Shown here: one piece after another, positions 32,013-40,633 of the stretch
How positions within the stretch are numbered: position 1 is the stretch's first letter
How the letters are laid out: every line of letters begins with the position of its first letter
Source of the DNA: JADCRZ01 sp965200945
GTDB lineage: Bacteria; Bacteroidota; Bacteroidia; Chitinophagales; Chitinophagaceae
Direction of reading: 5' to 3'
Length of the DNA stretch: 64,000 bases
NCBI GenBank assembly: GCA_965200945.1
Contig: OZ241749.1
Coordinates: 4,526,001 to 4,590,000 of the forward strand
Position numbers and translations under genes: made by a program
The notes under the pieces: generated by a model
The model's database searches: none
Told to the model about the DNA's origin: nothing
What the model saw: the letters and a program-made list of their open reading frames with translations, nothing else

Positions 32013-32840
32013 ATGAATGAAGTTACCCGCGTTACCGAAGAGCCAAGTCAGTACCACGACCTCGAAAAAATGAGTGTGCTCGAACTGCTGCAGAACATGA
32101 ATGCCGAAGACCAGAAAGTTCCGCTCGCAGTACAGAAAGTGATCCCCGATGTGGAGAAACTCGTACAGGCTGTGAGTGATAAAATGCTTGCCGGAGGGCG
32201 CCTGTTCTACATCGGCGCCGGTACCAGCGGCAGACTGGGCATACTGGATGCCAGCGAGATTCCGCCGACATACGGCATGCCGTACGGACTGGTGATCGGA
32301 CTGATCGCGGGTGGTGAAACGGCCATCCAGAAAGCGATCGAAAATGCCGAAGACGACCGCGAACAGGGATGGAATGATCTGGAGAAACATTTTGTGAGCG
32401 AGAACGATGTGGTCATTGGCATCGCCGCCAGCGGAAGCACTCCCTACGTAGCAGGAGCCCTTGAAGAATGCAGAAAACGAAACATCATTACAGGCTCTAT
32501 TTCCTGCAATCCTTCTTCACTCATCAGCCAGTATTCGGACCACCCGATTGAAGTGGTTGTGGGTCCCGAGTTTGTAACAGGAAGCACCCGTATGAAGAGC
32601 GGCACCGCGCAGAAGCTCCTGTTGAATATGATCTCCACTTCGGTGATGATCCAAATCGGGAGGGTGGAAGACAACAAGATGGTACACATGCAGCTGACCA
32701 ACGAAAAGATCATCGAACGGGGTACACTGATGGTAATGAAAAAGCTGAACCTGACCGATCATGAACAGGCCAAAGAGCTGCTGCTGCTGCATGGCAGCGT
32801 AAAAAAAGCGACCGACGCATTCCAAAATAAAGAACAATGA
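32013..32840 (+). CDS. murQ: N-acetylmuramic acid 6-phosphate etherase
   Basis: MurQ removes the lactyl ether from MurNAc-6-phosphate to give GlcNAc-6-phosphate and D-lactate in peptidoglycan recycling. The 275-residue protein has the SIS-domain motifs GAGTSGRLG, ASEIPPT (with the catalytic Glu), AASGSTPYV and GPEFVTGSTRMKSGTAQK. It is shorter than the roughly 300-residue enterobacterial enzyme but close to the Bacteroidota form as I recall it. The kinase gene upstream would make its substrate. A TACATTTG box at 31930-31937 could be a separate promoter. Confidence 0.94.
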   Translation: MNEVTRVTEEPSQYHDLEKMSVLELLQNMNAEDQKVPLAVQKVIPDVEKLVQAVSDKMLAGGRLFYIGAGTSGRLGILDASEIPPTYGMPYGLVIGLIAGGETAIQKAIENAEDDREQGWNDLEKHFVSENDVVIGIAASGSTPYVAGALEECRKRNIITGSISCNPSSLISQYSDHPIEVVVGPEFVTGSTRMKSGTAQKLLLNMISTSVMIQIGRVEDNKMVHMQLTNEKIIERGTLMVMKKLNLTDHEQAKELLLLHGSVKKATDAFQNKEQ

Positions 32841-32924
32841 GCCAGGTTAAAAAAGAGTTATCGACACTTCTGACCGCCGACCGGTATAAAACCAAATCGG
32901 GCCCAGCGTTGTTACTTTCTATCT

Positions 32925-33488
32925 ATGCACAATATTGAACCATTTTATAACTGGAGGCATATTTATGTCAGTGAAGAAGACGAATATTCGCCTTTTTATG
33001 GCCGGGTATATTCGGAATTCGAGTTCACGCAAACAATCTACAATTACTACATTCATCCTCAATGGGATGACTTTGGATCGAAGACACTTTACCTCAAAGT
33101 GCTGATGGCCGATTACGAAGAACGGTATATGATCATCGAGCTGATCGGGGAGTGGAACGATGCCATAGAAAATGACATCATGGCCTTCAAGCGCGATGTG
33201 ATAGACGTGTTCCAGGCAAACGGCATCAACAAGTTTATTCTTATCATGGACAACGTGCTCAACTTCCACAGCGGCGACAGGGACTACTATGAAGAATGGT
33301 ATGAAGAAGTGAGCGAAGAGAATGGATGGGTCATCTGTCTCAACATGCCCGAACAAACGCAGCATGATTTCAGGAAGGCAAAACTCACTTATTACCTGGA
33401 GCTGATGGACCTTGATAACTGGCGCATATACAAGCCTTTCCACCTGTTTAAGATGATCCACGAACGCTTGTCGAAGCGGCTCATCTAG
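32925..33488 (+). CDS. Hypothetical acidic cytoplasmic protein
   Basis: The 187-residue protein starts MHNIEPFYNWRHIYVSEEDE and is rich in Tyr, Trp, Asp and Glu. It has no signal peptide or membrane segment. It looks like a single compact alpha/beta domain. I do not recognise the family, though the full-length coding pattern leaves no doubt that it is a gene. It follows murQ by 84 bases and precedes the Phe/Tyr attenuator, so it may be the last gene of the amino-sugar unit. Confidence 0.7.
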   Translation: MHNIEPFYNWRHIYVSEEDEYSPFYGRVYSEFEFTQTIYNYYIHPQWDDFGSKTLYLKVLMADYEERYMIIELIGEWNDAIENDIMAFKRDVIDVFQANGINKFILIMDNVLNFHSGDRDYYEEWYEEVSEENGWVICLNMPEQTQHDFRKAKLTYYLELMDLDNWRIYKPFHLFKMIHERLSKRLI

Positions 33489-33544
33489 CAGGCGGCTCCG
33501 GTCATCAGGTTAAAATGCAGCTGCAACAGAACAAAAAAAATATT

Positions 33545-33573
33545 TTGTTCTTATCCGGAAGTTCCTATTTTTG
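33545..33573 (+). promoter_or_regulatory. Promoter of the aromatic amino acid operon
   Basis: TTG at 33545-33547, an 18-base spacer and TATTTTTG at 33566-33573 (exact TAnnTTTG). Transcription should begin near 33577-33580, only a few bases before the leader-peptide ATG at 33583. The leader peptide mRNA would then be almost leaderless. Confidence 0.65.
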
Positions 33574-33582
33574 AAACCCGTT

Positions 33583-33663
33583 ATGACAGTTACCAAAGTA
33601 CAGAACCTGTTTTACTTTTACTATTTTTTTTACTTTACCAGTAAACAGGGAGTGCTTTGTTGA
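33583..33663 (+). CDS. Phe/Tyr-rich leader peptide of the aromatic operon (pheL-like)
   Basis: This 26-codon frame (ATG 33583, TGA 33661) contains nine consecutive Phe or Tyr codons, FYFYYFFYF (33610-33636; five Phe, four Tyr). It lies directly behind a promoter and ahead of a terminator and pheA. A ribosome short of Phe-tRNA or Tyr-tRNA would stall in this run, and one with enough would reach the TGA. The codon run sits between the two arms of the first leader stem, exactly where stalling would open that stem. This is the arrangement of enterobacterial pheL and trpL leaders. The peptide itself has no expected function. Confidence 0.85.
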   Translation: MTVTKVQNLFYFYYFFYFTSKQGVLC

Positions 33664-33723
33664 TAAATACCTAAAATAGTTTCAGCAAAAAAAGTCTCCC
33701 GGTTTCCGGGGGACTTTTTTTTT
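33606..33723 (+). promoter_or_regulatory. Transcription attenuator controlled by Phe/Tyr codons
   Basis: Four segments give mutually exclusive pairings. Segment 1 CCTGTTT (33606-33612) pairs perfectly with segment 2 AAACAGG (33643-33649). Segment 2, continued as GGGAG and CTTT (33648-33658), pairs with CTCCC and AAAG of segment 3 (33691-33700). Segment 3 (33687-33702) pairs with segment 4 (33706-33723) to form the terminator. Stalling at the Phe/Tyr codons should free segment 2, form 2:3 and allow read-through. Full translation to the TGA covers segment 2, so 3:4 forms and transcription stops. Confidence 0.8.
33687..33723 (+). terminator. Attenuator terminator ahead of pheA
   Basis: GTCTCCCGG (33694-33702) pairs with CCGGGGGAC (33706-33714) including one wobble pair, extended by A-U pairs and ending in nine T. 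It lies 24 bases before the pheA ATG and so inside the operon leader. Confidence 0.85.
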
Positions 33724-33746
33724 AACCAGGGCTTAAAAAATTGAGT

Positions 33747-34628
33747 ATGGCAGACAAAGAAAAATTGCAGACCGCCGATGCCGGCAAAGTGCTTCCCGGA
33801 TTAAAAGTTTCGATTCAGGGCTATGAAGGCAGTTTTCACCAGATGGCGGCCCGGCAGTTCTTTGGCAAACAGGTGACTGTGATCCCCTGTGCTACCTTCC
33901 GCGAGGTGGTAAAGATCGCCGGCAACAAAAAAGAAAGTGATGGCGGCATCATGGCCATCGAAAATTCCATCGCCGGCAGCATCCTTCCCAACTACCAGCT
34001 TCTTCAAAAAAGCAACCTCACCGTTACCGGAGAAATCTATCTGCAGATCCGCCAGAACCTTCTTGTTAACCCCGGCGTTACCCTCGACGATATCAAAGAA
34101 GTTCATTCCCATTCCATGGCCATCCAGCAGTGCTTCGGATTTCTGGACAAATACAACTGGAAACTGGTGGAAACAGAAGATACCGCGCTGAGCGCCAAGT
34201 TCATCCACCAGCGGCACAGCCGGCACATCGCCGCCATCGCCAGCCGCCTCGCCGCCGAACTGTTTGAGCTGGATGTGATTGCACCCAACATCCACACCAT
34301 GAAGAATAATTACACCCGTTTTCTCATCGTGCAGCAGCAACCCGCCGGCATTGTGGAACAGGCGCCGGACAAGGCTTCCGTAAATTTCAATACAGACCAT
34401 TCGAGGGGCAGCCTGGCCCGTGTGCTCACCCACATCGCCGAAGGCGGCATCAACCTCAGCAAGCTGCAGTCGTTCCCCATACCCGGCAGCGACTGGAAAT
34501 ATTCTTTTCATGCAGACATGGAGTTCGACACGCTCGACCAGTTCAACGAGGTGATCGAAAAAATGAAATCCGTGACGGCTGATCTTAAAGTGTACGGGGT
34601 GTATAAAAAAGGCAAAACCGTCTCCTAA
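33747..34628 (+). CDS. pheA: Prephenate dehydratase with ACT domain
   Basis: The enzyme converts prephenate to phenylpyruvate in phenylalanine synthesis. The 293-residue protein has the periplasmic-binding-like catalytic domain with GYEGSFHQMAA near the start, IENSIAGSI, and the family signature NYTRFLIV with its catalytic Thr. A C-terminal ACT domain follows (about 210-290). The Phe-binding ESRP motif of other ACT domains reads LQSFP here, so Phe feedback may differ. There is no fused chorismate mutase; that activity lies on the DAHP synthase gene downstream. I use ATG 33747, not the TTG two codons earlier. It is the first gene after the attenuator. Confidence 0.94.
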   Translation: MADKEKLQTADAGKVLPGLKVSIQGYEGSFHQMAARQFFGKQVTVIPCATFREVVKIAGNKKESDGGIMAIENSIAGSILPNYQLLQKSNLTVTGEIYLQIRQNLLVNPGVTLDDIKEVHSHSMAIQQCFGFLDKYNWKLVETEDTALSAKFIHQRHSRHIAAIASRLAAELFELDVIAPNIHTMKNNYTRFLIVQQQPAGIVEQAPDKASVNFNTDHSRGSLARVLTHIAEGGINLSKLQSFPIPGSDWKYSFHADMEFDTLDQFNEVIEKMKSVTADLKVYGVYKKGKTVS

Positions 34629-34653
34629 TTATCAAGCAATCCAACCAACAGCA

Positions 34654-35796
34654 ATGCAAACTTCGGACAGAATACAGGGCATCGGCGAATACTATTTTTC
34701 GATGAAGCTGCGCGAGATTGACCAGCTCAACAAGGCCGGCAAACAGATCATCAACCTGGGCATCGGAAGCCCGGATATGCCACCCCATCCCGACGTGATC
34801 AGGGTGTTACAGGAGGAAAGCAGCAAGCCCAACCAGCACGGCTACCAGAGCTACAAAGGCTCGCCCCTGCTCCGGAATGCAATCTCGAATTTTTATAAGA
34901 GCTGGTATGGCGCCGACCTGCAACCTGATACTGAAATCCTGCCGCTGATCGGTTCCAAGGAAGGCATCATGCACATCTGCATGACCTACCTGAACAAAGG
35001 CGACCAGGCCCTCATACCCAATCCCGGCTATCCGACCTACAGCAGTGCCGTAAAACTTTCCGGCGGAACCTGCGTTCCTTACGAACTTACGGAAGAGACT
35101 GGCTGGGAACCTGATTTTGCAGCGCTCGAAACCCTTGATCTTGCCCCGGTAAAACTGATGTGGGTCAACTACCCGCATATGCCGACAGGTAAGCTGCCTT
35201 CCCCGCAGCTGTTTGAAAACCTGATCCAGTTCGGTAAAAAACATTCCATCCTGATCTGTCACGACAACCCCTATAGCTTTATCCTGAACGACAATCCCGC
35301 CAGCATCCTCGGTGTGGCAGGCGCAAAGGAAACTGCCATCGAGCTTAACTCGCTGAGCAAAAGCAGCAACATGGCAGGCTGGCGGATCGGCTGGATAGCC
35401 GGCGCCAAAGAGCGTGTGGATGAAGTGCTCACCTTCAAAAGCAATATGGACAGTGGCATGTTCCTGCCTATGCAGCTCGCAGCGGCCAAAGCGCTGTCGC
35501 TGGGAAAAGAATGGTACGATGAACTGAACCTGATCTATACGCGCCGCCGGCAGGTGGTGTTCGATATCATGCATAAGCTGAACTGCACCTTCGATCCGGC
35601 GCAGGCAGGTTTGTTCGTATGGGCGAAAATTCCGGCGGGGACAAAGGATTGCTACGAACTGACGGATAAGATCCTGTATGAAAGAAACGTGTTCATTACA
35701 CCCGGCGGCATCTTTGGCAGCCAGGGCAACCAGTATATCAGAACGAGCTTATGTCAGAAAGAAGAAGTGTTGAAAGAAGCCCTTAACCGGATCTAA
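34654..35796 (+). CDS. Class I/II aminotransferase, probable aromatic aminotransferase
   Basis: The 380-residue PLP enzyme of fold type I has the motifs NLGIGSPDMPP, PNPGYPTY and HDNPYSFI, and the PLP lysine in SLSKSSNMAGWRIGW. It sits between pheA and tyrA with gaps of 25 and 10 bases. I infer that it transaminates phenylpyruvate and hydroxyphenylpyruvate to Phe and Tyr. By sequence alone it could equally be an aspartate or LL-diaminopimelate-type aminotransferase. Confidence 0.85.
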   Translation: MQTSDRIQGIGEYYFSMKLREIDQLNKAGKQIINLGIGSPDMPPHPDVIRVLQEESSKPNQHGYQSYKGSPLLRNAISNFYKSWYGADLQPDTEILPLIGSKEGIMHICMTYLNKGDQALIPNPGYPTYSSAVKLSGGTCVPYELTEETGWEPDFAALETLDLAPVKLMWVNYPHMPTGKLPSPQLFENLIQFGKKHSILICHDNPYSFILNDNPASILGVAGAKETAIELNSLSKSSNMAGWRIGWIAGAKERVDEVLTFKSNMDSGMFLPMQLAAAKALSLGKEWYDELNLIYTRRRQVVFDIMHKLNCTFDPAQAGLFVWAKIPAGTKDCYELTDKILYERNVFITPGGIFGSQGNQYIRTSLCQKEEVLKEALNRI

Positions 35797-35806
35797 AGAC
35801 AAGCAT

Positions 35807-36646
35807 ATGACGGTTACAATCATCGGTATCGGTTTGATCGGTGGCTCGATGGCCATCGCCCTGAAAGAAAAGGGGCTGGCCGACCATATCATCGGTGTCG
35901 ACAACAGCGAGCATCACCTGAAAACAGCGGTAGAAAGAGGCCTGATAGACGAACATTGTCAGCTCGACGAAGCCATCTCAAAATCAACCCTCATCGTACT
36001 GGCTGTGCCGGTGGATGCCGTGACCTCCCTGATCGGCAAGATCATGGATCAGGTGACCACCCAGGTGGTGATGGACACCGGCTCCACGAAAAGCCTCGTC
36101 ACCAAAACCGTCGAGAACCATCCCAACAAACGGAGGTTTGTAGCTACGCATCCCATGTGGGGTACTGAATATAGCGGGCCGCAGGCGGCGGTTCGGGGCG
36201 CCTTCACCAACAAAGCGGTGGTGATCTGCAATCCGGAGGAAAGCGACCCGGATGCACTCGAGCAGGTGAAACATGTTTATCAGGAACTGGGGATGCACCT
36301 GGTATACATGGACGCCCATGCACACGACCTGCACGCCGCCTACGTGAGCCATATCTCCCATATCACTTCCTTTGCGCTGGCCAATACGGTGCTGGAAAAA
36401 GAGAAGGAAGAAGACGCCATCTTCGCACTGGCCAGCGGTGGTTTTGAAAGTACGGTGCGGCTGGCCAAAAGCAATCCGGACATGTGGGTACCGGTCTTTC
36501 AGCAAAACCGGGAGAACGTGCTGGATGTGCTGAACGAGCACATCTCACAGCTCCGTAAATTCAAAAGCTGCCTGGAGAAAGAGAACTATACTTACCTCAA
36601 GGAACTGATTGAAAATGCAAACGGCATCAGGCGCATCCTGAAATGA
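35807..36646 (+). CDS. tyrA: Prephenate dehydrogenase
   Basis: The enzyme oxidatively decarboxylates prephenate to 4-hydroxyphenylpyruvate in tyrosine synthesis. The 279-residue protein opens with the Rossmann loop GIGLIGGS. It has DTGSTKS and the catalytic-site THPMWGTE, and a helical C-terminal domain with the HISHITSFAL segment. No ACT domain is attached. It begins 10 bases after the aminotransferase gene. About 110 bases separate it from the helicase gene, which has its own promoter-like sequence. Confidence 0.93.
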   Translation: MTVTIIGIGLIGGSMAIALKEKGLADHIIGVDNSEHHLKTAVERGLIDEHCQLDEAISKSTLIVLAVPVDAVTSLIGKIMDQVTTQVVMDTGSTKSLVTKTVENHPNKRRFVATHPMWGTEYSGPQAAVRGAFTNKAVVICNPEESDPDALEQVKHVYQELGMHLVYMDAHAHDLHAAYVSHISHITSFALANTVLEKEKEEDAIFALASGGFESTVRLAKSNPDMWVPVFQQNRENVLDVLNEHISQLRKFKSCLEKENYTYLKELIENANGIRRILK

Positions 36647-36713
36647 GGAAAAACAAGGATGATATGGGATACAAAGGCCGGCTGGAGCGACCTGCAGCAG
36701 GGCTTCCAATGGT

Positions 36714-36739
36714 AAAGCCGCTGAACAGTAGTACATTTG
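36714..36739 (+). promoter_or_regulatory. Possible internal promoter ahead of the DEAD-box helicase
   Basis: TACATTTG at 36732-36739 is an exact TAnnTTTG box, 16 bases before the helicase ATG. A TGG lies 19 bases upstream in place of TTG. It would let the helicase and later genes be transcribed independently of the Phe/Tyr attenuator. Confidence 0.5.
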
Positions 36740-36755
36740 CAAAAATTTTAGTATT

Positions 36756-38420
36756 ATGACGACTTTCGAAGAGTTAGGCATTGACGACAGGCTGGTGAAG
36801 GCAGTGAGCGAGCTTGGCTTTGTTAATCCTACTCCCATTCAGGAAAAAGCCATCCCGGTTCTGCTGAGCGGCACCAAGGACTTTGTGGGCCTTGCGCAGA
36901 CGGGTACGGGTAAAACCGCGGCATTTGGCATTCCTCTCTTACAACTGATTGAAGTACAGAACAAATATCCGCAGGCACTGGTAGTTTGCCCCACGCGCGA
37001 ACTGTGTATGCAGATCGTAAAAGAGATCGAACTGTTCAAAAAGAATATGCCCGGCATGCACATCGTGGCTGTCTATGGCGGCACGTCCATCAGCATGCAG
37101 ATCCGTGATTTAAAAAGAGGCGTTCAGATCGTGGTAGCCACTCCAGGCCGGCTGATCGACCTCATCGAACGCAAAGCCATCGACCTCGCGCAGATCAAAT
37201 ATGTTGTACTCGACGAGGCCGATGAAATGCTCAACATGGGCTTTCGCGACGACATTGAATTTATCCTCAAAAATACTCCCGTAAAAGAATCTACCTGGCT
37301 GTTCAGCGCCACCATGCCTCCCGAAGTGAAGCAGGTGAGCAAACGCTATATGAACACGCCCGTAGAGATCACCGTGGGCAAAGTGAATACGGCCAACGTA
37401 AACATCGACCACCAGTACTATGTAACGCAGGCCCAGCACCGTTACGAGACCCTGAAAAGGATCATCGATTTCAATCCGGGCATCTACGGCATCGTATTCA
37501 CCCGTACCAAGGCAGAAGCACAGGAACTTACGGAGAAGCTCACCCGCGAAGGCTACGATATCGATGCCCTTCACGGTGACCTCACCCAGGGACAGCGCGA
37601 CAAGGTAATGGGGCAGTTCCGCGACAAGACCCTGCAGCTGCTGATCGCCACCGACGTGGCTGCCCGCGGCATCGACGTACAGGGCATCACCCACGTCATC
37701 AACTTCGAACTGCCCGACGATATGGAAGTGTACACACACCGCAGCGGCCGTACCGGCCGTGCCGGCCTCAGCGGCATCTCCATCTCCATCGTACACAGCC
37801 GCGAAACGTTCAAGCTCCGCCAGCTCGAAAAAATGATCAATGCATCTATCACCCGCATGGACATCCCCAGCGGGAAGGATGTATGCCGCAAACAGTTCTT
37901 TGCTTTCATGGACAGGATCCTGCAGGCCGATGTGAGCCACGGCGATTACGAGACCTACGTGCCCATGCTCGAAGAAAAATTTGCCGACATGAGCAAGGAA
38001 GACGTGCTCAAACGCGTGGCTGCCATGGAGTTCGACCGCTTCCTGAAATATTATGAGAACGCGGAAGACCTCAACTTAAGGGCCGACGACAGAAGGGGCA
38101 AAAGGGAATTCAGCGGCGACGGCAGAGACCAGGGCAGAAAGAGAGACACCAAGGGCCGCGAATACGGTGGCAACGAAGGCGATTTCGCACGCCTGTTTGT
38201 GAACCTGGGAACAAAAGACGGTTTTTACAAAGCCAGCTTCCTGCAGTTCATTCTCGATATGAGCGACCTGAAAAAAGACGTGCTGGGCAAGATCGATATG
38301 AAAGACATGAACAGCTGGATCGAGATCGAAAAAACGGCTGCCACTAAAATGATCCGTGCCATCGATGGCAAGACATACAAGGGCAGACGCATCCGGATGA
38401 ACGATGCCAACAGCCGGTAA
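36756..38420 (+). CDS. DEAD-box RNA helicase with DbpA-type RNA-binding domain
   Basis: The 554-residue protein has the full set of helicase motifs: a Q motif (FVNPTPIQ), AQTGTGKT, PTRELC, DEADEML, SATMP and HRSGRTGRAG. The linker (about 440-475) is rich in Arg, Gly and Asp. The last 80 residues (ARLFVNLGTKDGFYKASFLQF through KGRRIRM) match the DbpA/CsdA-type RNA-binding domain. Such helicases assist ribosome assembly or mRNA decay, often in the cold. It interrupts the aromatic cluster and has no obvious metabolic tie to it. Confidence 0.94.
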   Translation: MTTFEELGIDDRLVKAVSELGFVNPTPIQEKAIPVLLSGTKDFVGLAQTGTGKTAAFGIPLLQLIEVQNKYPQALVVCPTRELCMQIVKEIELFKKNMPGMHIVAVYGGTSISMQIRDLKRGVQIVVATPGRLIDLIERKAIDLAQIKYVVLDEADEMLNMGFRDDIEFILKNTPVKESTWLFSATMPPEVKQVSKRYMNTPVEITVGKVNTANVNIDHQYYVTQAQHRYETLKRIIDFNPGIYGIVFTRTKAEAQELTEKLTREGYDIDALHGDLTQGQRDKVMGQFRDKTLQLLIATDVAARGIDVQGITHVINFELPDDMEVYTHRSGRTGRAGLSGISISIVHSRETFKLRQLEKMINASITRMDIPSGKDVCRKQFFAFMDRILQADVSHGDYETYVPMLEEKFADMSKEDVLKRVAAMEFDRFLKYYENAEDLNLRADDRRGKREFSGDGRDQGRKRDTKGREYGGNEGDFARLFVNLGTKDGFYKASFLQFILDMSDLKKDVLGKIDMKDMNSWIEIEKTAATKMIRAIDGKTYKGRRIRMNDANSR

Positions 38421-38482
38421 AATCGGGACCGGCGTGCCTGAGCCATTCCGAACATCATTCAGTAAACACAATATTCAACAAT

Positions 38483-39568
38483 ATGGAAGCAACTCAAATA
38501 CATCCAAGGTCAGTCGGCGACCTGCTTAAGAAACGTCCGCTGATCATTGCCGGCCCCTGCAGCGCCGAAACGGAAGAGCAGGTAATGGATACGGTGACCC
38601 GCCTGGCCAAAACCGGAAAAGTGGATATGGTACGTGCCGGCATCTGGAAGCCCCGTACCCGTCCCGGCTCTTTTGAAGGCATCGGCACCAAAGGCCTGCC
38701 CTGGCTGCAAAGCGCCCGCAAACTCACCGGCCTGCCCATGGCCATTGAAGTGGCCACGGCCAAACAGGTGGAAGACGCCCTGCATTTCAACATGGATGTT
38801 GTTTGGGTGGGCGCCCGTACCACGGTAAACCCGTTCAGTGTGCAGGACGTGGCCGACGCCCTCCGCGGAGCTGATGTTCCGGTGCTGATCAAGAACCCGA
38901 TCAATCCCGACATCGAACTTTGGATCGGTGCGGTGGAACGCATTGCAAAAGCCGGTATCAAAACCATCGGCCTCATTCACCGCGGTTTTTCTTCTTACGG
39001 CAATACCGAATACCGAAATGCACCCATGTGGCACCTGGCGATCGAAATGAAACGCCGGTACCCCGAGCTGATGCTCATCAACGACCCTTCCCATATCTGC
39101 GGCCGCCGCGACATTCTTGCCGACGTAGCCCAGAAAGCCATCAACCTCGACTACGACGGCCTCATCATTGAAAGTCACAACGACCCCGACCACGCCTGGA
39201 GCGATGCCAAACAGCAGGTAACGCCCGAGCGCCTGGCTGAACTGCTCGACAGCCTCGTATGGCGTAAAGAAGATACCAACTCGCAGGAATTTCACGCAGC
39301 CCTCGAAAAGCTCCGTCAGCAGATCGACCACTTGGATGATGAACTGACGCAGATCCTGAGCCAGCGCATGAAGATCTCCGAAAAAATAGGCCTTTATAAA
39401 AAAGAGAACGGCATCACCATTTTACAGACAAACCGCTGGAACGAGATCCTCGAAAAGGCCGTGAAAAAAGGCGAGAAAAGCGGATTAAGCAAAGAGTTTA
39501 TCGTGAAATACCTGGATGCAGTGCACATGGAAAGCATCAATCACCAGAACAAGGTGATGAATGACTAG
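38483..39568 (+). CDS. DAHP synthase fused to chorismate mutase
   Basis: The 361-residue bifunctional protein joins the first step of the shikimate pathway with the branch step to Phe and Tyr. Residues 1-265 are a 3-deoxy-7-phosphoheptulonate synthase of the KDO8P-synthase-like type (IIAGPCSAE, KPRTRPGSFEGIG, NDPSHICGRR, ESHNDPDHAWSDAKQQ). From about 270 an AroQ chorismate mutase begins (LRQQIDHLDDELTQILSQR, KIGLYKKEN). In homologues this fusion couples chorismate mutase with feedback control of DAHP synthase. It supplies the chorismate mutase missing from pheA and tyrA here. Confidence 0.95.
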   Translation: MEATQIHPRSVGDLLKKRPLIIAGPCSAETEEQVMDTVTRLAKTGKVDMVRAGIWKPRTRPGSFEGIGTKGLPWLQSARKLTGLPMAIEVATAKQVEDALHFNMDVVWVGARTTVNPFSVQDVADALRGADVPVLIKNPINPDIELWIGAVERIAKAGIKTIGLIHRGFSSYGNTEYRNAPMWHLAIEMKRRYPELMLINDPSHICGRRDILADVAQKAINLDYDGLIIESHNDPDHAWSDAKQQVTPERLAELLDSLVWRKEDTNSQEFHAALEKLRQQIDHLDDELTQILSQRMKISEKIGLYKKENGITILQTNRWNEILEKAVKKGEKSGLSKEFIVKYLDAVHMESINHQNKVMND

Positions 39569-39607
39569 AGCGGTTTCCATCGATTCTTCACCCATACCGA
39601 TGCGATC

Positions 39608-40633
39608 ATGAACGTTCTTGAATATCAATTTTCAGGAAAGCAGGTGACCTGTTACCTCGACACGCCGCTTTCTCACCTGGAGACCATCGTTCCCAGCGAA
39701 AAAAGCATCGTGATCACCGACGAGAACGTGTACGGCGCATATGCTTCGCAGCTGGCAGGCTTTCCCACCATCGTGATACCGGCGGGGGAGCAGCACAAAA
39801 ACCAGGAGACTGTTAACCATATCATCAATGAACTGATCCGCCTGGAAGCCGACCGCCAATCTTTTGTGATCGGTATGGGGGGCGGTGTGGTAACCGATAT
39901 CGCCGGGTTTGCCGCTTCTGTGTACATGCGCGGCATCCGGTTCGGCTTTGTTCCCACCACCATTCTTGGACAGGTAGATGCTTCCATCGGTGGAAAGAAC
40001 GGCATCGACGCGGGTATATATAAAAACATTGTAGGCATCATCCGGCAGCCTTCGTTCATCCTGTTTGATCATTCCCTGCTGCAGACGCTTCCGCAGGAGC
40101 AATGGGCGAACGGGTTTGCGGAGATCATCAAACATGCGTGCATCAAAGACAAGGCCCTGTTTGAGCTGCTGGAGCAGAAGGAGCTGTCTGATTTTCAGCG
40201 CAACAGCGCCCTGCTGGCTGAAGTGATCGCCCGGAATGTGCGCATCAAATCGGATGTGGTAACGAAAGACGAATTTGAAACGGGCGACCGGAAGCTGCTC
40301 AATTTTGGCCACACCATCGGGCATGCCGTTGAAAATACCTACGAGCTGCTGCATGGTTATGCCATCAGCATCGGCATGATAGCAGCGAGCAGCCTGTCGG
40401 TGATGTTGAACGGGTTTGCCGAGAGCAGCAAAGAAAAGATCATCCGGGTGCTGGCACAATACGGCTTGCCGGTGCATCTCGAATACGATCCGGAAAAGGT
40501 GTTCAACATCCTGAAAATGGACAAGAAAAGAGCCAGCCAGGAGATGCATTTTATCTTACTGAAAGAGATCGGTCAGGCGGAGATCAAAAAGATTCCCCTG
40601 GCGGAACTGGAAAAATTGATAAAGAAATTATGA
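39608..40633 (+). CDS. aroB: 3-dehydroquinate synthase
   Basis: AroB cyclises DAHP to 3-dehydroquinate using bound NAD and a divalent metal. The 341-residue protein has the NAD-binding GGGVVTDIAGFAASVYMRG, QVDASIGGKNGID, the metal-binding NFGHTIGHAVE and an HGYAISIGM segment. It lies 39 bases after the DAHP synthase gene. The stop is directly followed by a 28-base perfect palindrome before aroA. Confidence 0.96.
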   Translation: MNVLEYQFSGKQVTCYLDTPLSHLETIVPSEKSIVITDENVYGAYASQLAGFPTIVIPAGEQHKNQETVNHIINELIRLEADRQSFVIGMGGGVVTDIAGFAASVYMRGIRFGFVPTTILGQVDASIGGKNGIDAGIYKNIVGIIRQPSFILFDHSLLQTLPQEQWANGFAEIIKHACIKDKALFELLEQKELSDFQRNSALLAEVIARNVRIKSDVVTKDEFETGDRKLLNFGHTIGHAVENTYELLHGYAISIGMIAASSLSVMLNGFAESSKEKIIRVLAQYGLPVHLEYDPEKVFNILKMDKKRASQEMHFILLKEIGQAEIKKIPLAELEKLIKKL

